Of a stretch of 5,839 nt of DNA, positions 1 through 4,285 are shown in pieces. Source of the stretch: Selenomonas sp. (lineage in GTDB: Bacteria; Bacillota; Negativicutes; Selenomonadales; Selenomonadaceae). Within the stretch, counting starts at the first letter, position 1. Each line of letters begins with the position of its first letter. The stretch spans positions 1 to 5,839 of the forward strand of contig NZ_JALFCU010000036.1 in the NCBI RefSeq assembly GCF_022771645.1, in the 5' to 3' direction. Position numbers and translations under genes: made by a program. The notes under the pieces are model-generated. The model did no database searches. It was given only the letters and a program-made list of their open reading frames with translations, and was not told the origin of the DNA.

Positions 1-63
1 GGAACGTTCGGCACATTCCGCGCCGAGTTCCTCGCGCAATACGACCCGCATCGGAAATCATAA
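1..63 (+). CDS. tgt: queuine/preQ1 tRNA-ribosyltransferase, C-terminal end (partial)
   Basis: Only the last 20 codons and the TAA stop (61-63) of a gene entering from the left are present. The frame reads GTFGTFRAEFLAQYDPHRKS. This resembles the end of bacterial Tgt proteins, where a short basic/aromatic tail of the form G-x-x-x-x-F-R-x-x-F-x-x-x-Y closes the TIM barrel. Tgt exchanges guanine 34 for the queuosine precursor preQ1 in GUN-anticodon tRNAs. The position directly before yajC is the usual one for tgt in many bacteria, and this supports the call. No catalytic residue lies in the visible part, so the identification rests on the tail motif and gene order. Confidence 0.75.
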   Translation, partial: GTFGTFRAEFLAQYDPHRKS

Positions 64-70
64 AAGGAGG
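64..70 (+). promoter_or_regulatory. strong Shine-Dalgarno of yajC
   Basis: AAGGAGG starts directly after the tgt stop codon and lies 7 bases before the yajC ATG, a near-ideal match to the anti-SD of 16S rRNA. It fixes the yajC start. The GGAG at 66-69 could pair with CTCC at 74-77 across a GAAT loop, a small 4-bp hairpin. Confidence 0.85.
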
Positions 71-77
71 AATCTCC

Positions 78-353
78 ATGTCACAGGAAGCAACGAGCAC
101 GGTCATGATGATCGTTGTCATGGTCGCTCTCTTTTACTTCATGCTGTACCGCCCGCAGAAAAAGCAGGCGGCGAAGCGCAAGGCGCTTCTAGACAGCCTT
201 ACGGTCGGCACGGACGTCGTGACGATTGGCGGCATTTACGGCAAGATCGCCGCGCTCGACGACAAGACGGTGCAGCTCCAGGTCGCTGACGGCATCGTGA
301 TGACGTTCGCGCGCGCGGCCATCAACGGCAAAGTCACCGTCGCGGAAGCGTAA
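78..353 (+). CDS. yajC: preprotein translocase subunit YajC
   Basis: This is a small single-pass inner-membrane protein that associates with SecD and SecF and, through them, with the SecYEG channel. Its precise biochemical role is still modest and it is non-essential in E. coli. The 91-residue length is typical. Residues 7-24 form one hydrophobic membrane helix. It is followed by the family signature Y-RPQKKQ (24-30), a basic juxtamembrane segment, and then a small soluble domain with VVTIGGIYGKI (47-57), the conserved V-x-T-x-G-G-x-x-G core. The ATG is fixed by AAGGAGG 7 bases upstream. The gene follows tgt by 14 bases and touches the next gene with no gap. YajC is often beside secD, but here three other genes come between them. 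Nothing looks damaged. Confidence 0.96.
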   Translation: MSQEATSTVMMIVVMVALFYFMLYRPQKKQAAKRKALLDSLTVGTDVVTIGGIYGKIAALDDKTVQLQVADGIVMTFARAAINGKVTVAEA

Positions 354-980
354 ATGGGGCCGGCGCAACGTCCGGGCAACCCGGATGCGCTCGCGGCGAA
401 GGCGGAACTGCGCGCGCGCATGACGGCCATTCGCCACGCCATTCAGCCGGCGGAGCGCAATGAGGCGTCCGTGCGGATGATCGAGCGGCTCTGCGCATCG
501 CCCTCATATGAAAATGCGCGCACGGTGTTCGCGTTCGCCTCGATGGAAGACGAAGTCCAGATGGATGCGCTCATCGAGCGCTGTATTGCGGATGGCAAGC
601 GCATCACGATACCGTGGATCTCGCGGCGCGGCATGATGGAGGCTGTGGAAGTCCCGTCGCTCGACTGCCTCGAAATCGGCTTTTACGGCATCCGAAACGT
701 GCCGGCGTCGCTGCGCTCCATCGTCATCCCCGCGGAAATCGACCTCGCGGTCGTGCCGGGCGCGGCGTTCGGCGTCGATGGTGCGCGGCTCGGGCTCGGC
801 GGCGGCTATTACGACCGCTACCTCGGCCTGCGCGCGACGCAAGCCAAGCGCATCGCCTTGACGTTCGACGCGCTCGTCGTGCCGCAGGGCGTTATCCCGA
901 TGGAGCCGCACGACATCTACGTCCAGGCCATCTGCACGGAATCGCGCGCGTTCGCCTGCACCCAGGTACCAGGAGTCTAG
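354..980 (+). CDS. 5-formyltetrahydrofolate cyclo-ligase
   Basis: The enzyme uses ATP to convert 5-formyl-THF to 5,10-methenyl-THF in the cytoplasm, returning the storage/inhibitory folate to the one-carbon pool (MTHFS/YgfA/FthC family). The 208-residue length is usual. K16-x-x-L-R near the N-terminus is the conserved start of the domain. FASMEDEVQMD (61-71) holds the folate-contacting glutamate region (E67). PGAAF (135-139) and RLGLGGGYYDRYL (145-157) form the ATP/substrate loop, and IPMEPHDIYV (181-190) is the C-terminal signature. The segment GIRNVP (112-117) sits where many family members have GI-x-EP, so that short motif is diverged. The ATG follows the yajC TAA with zero spacing; a weak GGAAG at 344-348 inside yajC is 5 bases upstream, suggesting translational coupling. 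The next ATG (codon 23) would remove the conserved lysine region, so the first ATG is preferred. Confidence 0.93.
   Translation: MGPAQRPGNPDALAAKAELRARMTAIRHAIQPAERNEASVRMIERLCASPSYENARTVFAFASMEDEVQMDALIERCIADGKRITIPWISRRGMMEAVEVPSLDCLEIGFYGIRNVPASLRSIVIPAEIDLAVVPGAAFGVDGARLGLGGGYYDRYLGLRATQAKRIALTFDALVVPQGVIPMEPHDIYVQAICTESRAFACTQVPGV
971..975 (+). promoter_or_regulatory. Shine-Dalgarno of the SpoIIE-type phosphatase gene
   Basis: AGGAG lies 6 bases before the ATG at 982 and is embedded in the last codons of the cyclo-ligase gene. It supports the ATG at 982 and tight coupling of the two genes, which are one base apart. Confidence 0.75.
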
Positions 981-981
981 T

Positions 982-1695
982 ATGGAAATCAAGATCGGCC
1001 TCGCGAAGACGGCCAAATATGCAAATGAATACTGCGGCGACAGCTGCGACCTCGCCGAGCGGCCGCATGGCGGCATCTCGGCCATCATCGCCGACGGGCA
1101 GGGCAACGGCCTCGCCGCGCACCACACGAGCAACTGGGTCGTGTCCAAGGCCGTGTCGCTCATCAATGATGGCGCGCGTGACGGCGCCGTGGCGCGTGCC
1201 GTGCATGATTACCTCTATGCGATGAAAGACCGCAAGGTCTCGTGCACGCTGACGGTTGTCAGCGCCGACCTCGAGACGGAGACGGTCGTCATCAGCCGCA
1301 ATTCGAACTGCCCGACGATCGTTGTGACGCCGGATTACGAGACGGTCTACGATGACGAGGTCGAGCCCATCGGCGTGCACCGCCACATGAAGCCGCGCAT
1401 GTACGAGCTCCCGCTGACGCCGGGCATGCTCGTCGTGTCGTACACGGACGGCATCGCTCATGCCGGACGCAAGCGCTCCGGGCGGCTGGCGGACTTCGAA
1501 AAAATCATGGACTACGTGCGCAAGAACACGGCGGACGACGTCGATTTCATCGCGCGCAGCATCCTTGAGTACGCGCTCGCGCTCGACGACAACAAGGCGG
1601 CGGACGACATGACGGTCGTCGTGCTCGGCGTCGCCGAAGGCCGCGAGGGCGCGCCGAAGATCGAGGAGCTCAAAGCGATTTATCCCGTGGGATAA
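982..1695 (+). CDS. stand-alone SpoIIE/PP2C-type protein phosphatase
   Basis: This 237-residue cytoplasmic protein is essentially one SpoIIE-type PPM phosphatase domain. Such enzymes remove phosphate from Ser/Thr using two metal ions and often act on anti-sigma antagonists. The visible metal-site motifs are in the usual order: CGDS (18-21), ADGQGNG (37-43), YTDGI (154-158) and DDMTVVVL (208-215). D20, D38, D156 and D208/D209 are the likely metal or active-site acids, so it should be active. The second motif reads DGQGNG where SpoIIE-like proteins usually have DGMG-x-G. There is no membrane segment, PAS, GAF or response-regulator domain attached, so the input signal is not encoded in this protein. 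No anti-sigma kinase or STAS antagonist is seen nearby. It starts one base after the cyclo-ligase gene and precedes the P-loop gene by 15 bases. The fold is a confident call; the substrate is unknown. Confidence 0.88.
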   Translation: MEIKIGLAKTAKYANEYCGDSCDLAERPHGGISAIIADGQGNGLAAHHTSNWVVSKAVSLINDGARDGAVARAVHDYLYAMKDRKVSCTLTVVSADLETETVVISRNSNCPTIVVTPDYETVYDDEVEPIGVHRHMKPRMYELPLTPGMLVVSYTDGIAHAGRKRSGRLADFEKIMDYVRKNTADDVDFIARSILEYALALDDNKAADDMTVVVLGVAEGREGAPKIEELKAIYPVG

Positions 1696-1697
1696 AA

Positions 1698-1704
1698 GAG
1701 GTGA
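1698..1704 (+). promoter_or_regulatory. Shine-Dalgarno of the small P-loop gene
   Basis: GAGGTGA lies 6 bases before the ATG at 1711, just after the phosphatase stop codon. It decides the start of the P-loop gene and shows that this gene has an independent, fairly strong ribosome binding site. Confidence 0.75.
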
Positions 1705-1710
1705 AACGTC

Positions 1711-2058
1711 ATGCGGATTGCCATCGTCGGCATCTGCGCGTCCGGCAAGACGACGCTCGTGCGCGGCCTGCGCGTCGCGGGCTACGACGCCTACAACGTC
1801 GCGCAGGAGCATTCGTGCGTGCATGATTTTTGGAACAAGCATCATCCCGACGTGCTCGTGATGATCGATGCGACGCTCGACACGGTGAAGAAACGCCGCG
1901 TCGTCTACTGGGGACAGGACCGCATCGACACGCAGCACAAAAGGCTCGCTGATGCGAAAGCCCATGCGGACTTATACATCCAGACCGATGCGCTCGACGC
2001 AGAAGCGGTCAAACAAAAAGTCATTGATTTTCTCAAAAATAAAAACGGAAAAGAGTGA
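1711..2058 (+). CDS. small P-loop NTPase / kinase-like protein, function unknown
   Basis: I do not recognise a named gene. The 115-residue protein opens with a beta strand and a clear Walker A loop, GICASGKTT (7-15), so it should bind a nucleoside triphosphate. QEHS (32-35), followed by DFW (39-41), looks like a distinctive family motif. PDVLVMIDA (46-54) is a hydrophobic strand ending in an acidic residue, in the place of a Walker B or of the D-x-T segment of small kinases. The next part is rich in Arg/Lys (KKRR 60-63, R71), and AHADLYIQTD (84-93) resembles the late strand of small-molecule kinases such as shikimate or adenylate kinase. It is shorter than those enzymes and I see no separate lid domain. 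It lies 15 bases after the phosphatase and 6 bases before secD, so all three are probably co-transcribed. A role linked to the phosphatase is possible but is only inferred from proximity. Confidence 0.8.
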   Translation: MRIAIVGICASGKTTLVRGLRVAGYDAYNVAQEHSCVHDFWNKHHPDVLVMIDATLDTVKKRRVVYWGQDRIDTQHKRLADAKAHADLYIQTDALDAEAVKQKVIDFLKNKNGKE

Positions 2059-2064
2059 AGTTCT

Positions 2065-3321
2065 TTGCAAAGAGACAATCTCCTGAAGCTCTTCGCCTGC
2101 GTGGCCGTGATTGTCGGCGTGTTCGTCTTCTGCGTGCAGCCGCTCGCGAACTCCATCCGTCGGGGCCTCGACCTGCAGGGCGGCACGCACGTCGTCCTCG
2201 AGGCAGAGGACACGGACATCGCGCAGGTCAACGATGACGCGATGAACCGCGTCGTCACGATCATGGAGAAGCGCGTCAATGCGCTCGGCCTCACGGAGCC
2301 GATCATCCAGCGCGAAGGCGAGCGCCGCGTCATCATCGAGCTGCCGGGCGTCAAAGACCCGGATGCCGCCATCAAGACCATCGGCAAGACCGCGATGCTC
2401 GAGTTCAAGGACGAGGAAGGCAACACCGTGCTCACGGGTACGGACCTCAAGGACGCGCAGGCCGCGACGAACCAGCAGAACGGCCAGAACGTCGTCAACC
2501 TCGAATTCACGGACGAAGGCGCGCAGAAATTCGCCGACCTCACGACGAAGAACGTCGGCCGCACGATCGCCATCCTGCTCGATGGCGAAGTGCTGACGGC
2601 GCCGAACGTCCGCGAGCCGATTCTCGGCGGCAAGGCCGAGATCAGCGGCCAGAAGACGCTCGAAGAGGCGCAGAACCTCGCCGTCGTCCTGCGCTCCGGC
2701 GCGCTCCCGGTCAAGGTCAACATCATCGAGACGCGCACGGTCGGCCCGTCGCTCGGCCAGGATTCGAAAGACAAATCCGAGTTCGCGTTCGCCGTCGGCA
2801 TCGGCGCCGTCCTGCTGTTCATGCTGCTGTTCTACCGCCTCTCGGGCTTCATCGCCGACGTCGCGCTCATGGCCTACACGGTCATGCTGCTCGCGCTCCT
2901 CTGGGCGCTCGACGCGACGCTGACGCTGCCGGGCGTTGCGGGCATCATCCTTTCCATCGGTATGGCCGTCGACGCAAACGTGCTCATTTTCGAGCATTTC
3001 AAAGAGGAATACCAGATCCAGGGCAAGACGCTGCGCCTCTCGATGGATGCGGGCTTCAAGCGCGCGTTCACGACGATCTTCGACTCGAACATCACGACGA
3101 TCATCGCGGCCGGCGTGCTGTTCTTCCTCGGCACGGGCACGATCCGCGGCTTCGCCATCACGCTCGGCCTCGGCACGCTGCTGTCCATGTTCACGGCCAT
3201 CACGCTGACGCAGTACATGTTGAAGCTCATGATCGCCTCGAAGATTTCCACGTCGCCGGCCGCTTACGGCGCGTCGGGCTTCATGCTTTGGAAAAAGGAG
3301 GATCTCAAGCGCAATGCCTAA
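2065..3321 (+). CDS. secD: protein translocase subunit SecD
   Basis: SecD works with SecF and YajC at the SecYEG channel, using the proton gradient to pull or release proteins on the outer face of the inner membrane. The N-terminal membrane helix is at about 8-24, followed by the hallmark DLQGGTHVVLEA (36-47) and an extracytoplasmic domain to about 235. A five-helix bundle follows, at about 240-257, 263-283, 287-309, 338-356 and 363-385. SIGMAVDANVLIFE (297-310) holds the conserved Asp (D303) implicated in proton movement, and GTGTIRGFAITLGLG (356-370) is another family signature. At 418 residues it is the short Gram-positive-style form, much shorter than E. coli SecD (about 615). The start is TTG at 2065: an in-frame stop lies at 2056-2058 and no ATG or GTG is available before the first helix. 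The ribosome site is weak (GAGTGA, 2053-2058), so coupling to the upstream P-loop gene is likely. The end overlaps secF by 8 bases. Confidence 0.96.
   Translation: MQRDNLLKLFACVAVIVGVFVFCVQPLANSIRRGLDLQGGTHVVLEAEDTDIAQVNDDAMNRVVTIMEKRVNALGLTEPIIQREGERRVIIELPGVKDPDAAIKTIGKTAMLEFKDEEGNTVLTGTDLKDAQAATNQQNGQNVVNLEFTDEGAQKFADLTTKNVGRTIAILLDGEVLTAPNVREPILGGKAEISGQKTLEEAQNLAVVLRSGALPVKVNIIETRTVGPSLGQDSKDKSEFAFAVGIGAVLLFMLLFYRLSGFIADVALMAYTVMLLALLWALDATLTLPGVAGIILSIGMAVDANVLIFEHFKEEYQIQGKTLRLSMDAGFKRAFTTIFDSNITTIIAAGVLFFLGTGTIRGFAITLGLGTLLSMFTAITLTQYMLKLMIASKISTSPAAYGASGFMLWKKEDLKRNA
3295..3301 (+). promoter_or_regulatory. Shine-Dalgarno of secF, inside the secD coding end
   Basis: AAGGAGG is a full-strength site within the last codons of secD, 12 bases before the secF ATG. 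The spacing is a little longer than optimal, but no other start codon occurs in frame between the site and the ATG. Confidence 0.75.
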
Positions 3322-4228
3322 ATTTGATATTTCCGGCCATCGCATGTGGTGGTTCCTCCTTTCCACGGTCGTCATCGTCGCCGGCATCATCTGCATGGTC
3401 GTGCGCGGCTTCAACTTCGGCATCGACTTCACGGGCGGCACGATCATCGACCTGAAGTTCGCGCAGCCCGTCACGATCCAGGAAGTCCGCACGAGCCTCG
3501 CGCCGTACGGCCTTGACGGCAGTACGATCCAGCTGTCGGGCGCAGCATCCGACGTCACGGCGTCCGAAGACGTCATGATCCGCACGGTCGATCTCGAAGA
3601 GGAACAGCGCAAAGCCGTCATGGCCTCGCTGAAGACGGATGTCGGCGACTACACGGTGCTCCGCGAGGAAAAAGTCGGCGCGACGATTGGCGGCGAGCTC
3701 ATCGAGAACGCCGTGCTCGCGCTCGTCATTTCTTGGGCGCTCATCATCCTCTACGTCGCGTACCGTTTCGAGTGGAAGTTCGGCGTCGCCGCCGTTCTCG
3801 CGCTCGTCCATGACATTCTCGTCGTGCTCGGCGTCTTCGCGCTGACGCAGCGGCAGGTCGATTCGTCGTTCATCGCAGCGCTGCTGACGATCGTCGGCTA
3901 TTCCATCAACGACACGATCGTCATCTTCGACCGCATTCGCGAGAACCTCAAGCTCCACTTCCGTCGCGGCGGCGATGTCGACGTGCTCGTCAACACGTCG
4001 ATTTACCAGACGCTGACGCGTTCGTTGTACACGGTCTTCACGGTCCTGTTCACGACGCTCGCGCTGTATTTCTTCGGCGGCGAGACGACGAAGGACTTCG
4101 CGTTCGCGCTGCTCGTCGGCTTCGGCAGCGGCTGCTATTCGTCCATCTTCATCGCGAGCCCGCTCTGGGTCACGTTCCGCGGCTGGGCGGAGAAGAAGCA
4201 CGCGGGCAAGGCCATCGCATCGAAATAA
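3314..4228 (+). CDS. secF: protein translocase subunit SecF
   Basis: This is the partner of SecD in the proton-driven accessory complex of the Sec translocon; both belong to the RND superfamily. The 304-residue length is normal. There is a first membrane helix at about 12-30, then the signature NFGIDFTGGT (34-43) at the start of the extracytoplasmic domain (to about 128). Five helices follow, at about 131-149, 156-177, 184-205, 238-255 and 262-284. Conserved motifs include VHDI (165-168), YSINDTIVIFDRIREN (196-211) and the TRSLYT region (235-240). The C-terminus is short and basic, as expected on the cytoplasmic side. The ATG lies inside the last codons of secD (8-base overlap), which usually gives matched production of the two subunits. 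A terminator follows 14 bases after the stop, so secF is the last gene of this transcription unit. Confidence 0.97.
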   Translation: MPKFDISGHRMWWFLLSTVVIVAGIICMVVRGFNFGIDFTGGTIIDLKFAQPVTIQEVRTSLAPYGLDGSTIQLSGAASDVTASEDVMIRTVDLEEEQRKAVMASLKTDVGDYTVLREEKVGATIGGELIENAVLALVISWALIILYVAYRFEWKFGVAAVLALVHDILVVLGVFALTQRQVDSSFIAALLTIVGYSINDTIVIFDRIRENLKLHFRRGGDVDVLVNTSIYQTLTRSLYTVFTVLFTTLALYFFGGETTKDFAFALLVGFGSGCYSSIFIASPLWVTFRGWAEKKHAGKAIASK

Positions 4229-4242
4229 TCTAGTTGAAACAC

Positions 4243-4272
4243 AAAAGGGCTGCCATCTGGCAGTCCTTTTTT
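4243..4272 (+). terminator. rho-independent terminator after secF
   Basis: The 5' arm AAAAGGGCTGCC (4243-4254) pairs with GGCAGTCCTTTT (4259-4270) across a 4-base ATCT loop. All 12 positions pair, with one G-T(U) wobble, and the T-run continues to 4272 for six T in all. This is a classic intrinsic terminator ending the sec operon. It is not a perfect bidirectional one, but the A-run at 4243-4246 would give a four-U tract on the other strand. Confidence 0.92.
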
Positions 4273-4273
4273 C

Positions 4274-4281
4274 GAGGGAAG
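4274..4281 (+). promoter_or_regulatory. Shine-Dalgarno of recJ
   Basis: GAGGGAAG begins two bases after the T-run of the terminator and supports the ATG at 4286, which lies 7 bases after the GAGGG core. The close packing of terminator and ribosome site leaves no room for a promoter between them. Confidence 0.65.
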
Positions 4282-4285
4282 CAAA

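Noticed and set aside
892..1965. A 357-codon minus-strand frame opposite the phosphatase and P-loop genes
   Set aside because: Rich in Arg, Asp, His and Val as expected for the complement of high-GC3 coding sequence; the + strand genes carry clear motifs.
2055..2237. A 60-codon frame starting at the GTGA overlap with the P-loop gene
   Set aside because: After the first few codons it becomes an arginine-rich shadow of secD, with no family features.
1972..3621. A 549-codon open frame on the minus strand across secD and the start of secF
   Set aside because: It lies wholly antisense to strongly supported genes, and its product is a low-complexity run of Arg, Asp, Glu and Ala typical of the mirror frame of GC-rich codons. 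No domain is visible.
4234..4262. Possible recJ promoter using TTGAAA
   Set aside because: At a 17-base spacing the would-be -10 is CTGGCA, part of the terminator stem and unlike TATAAT.
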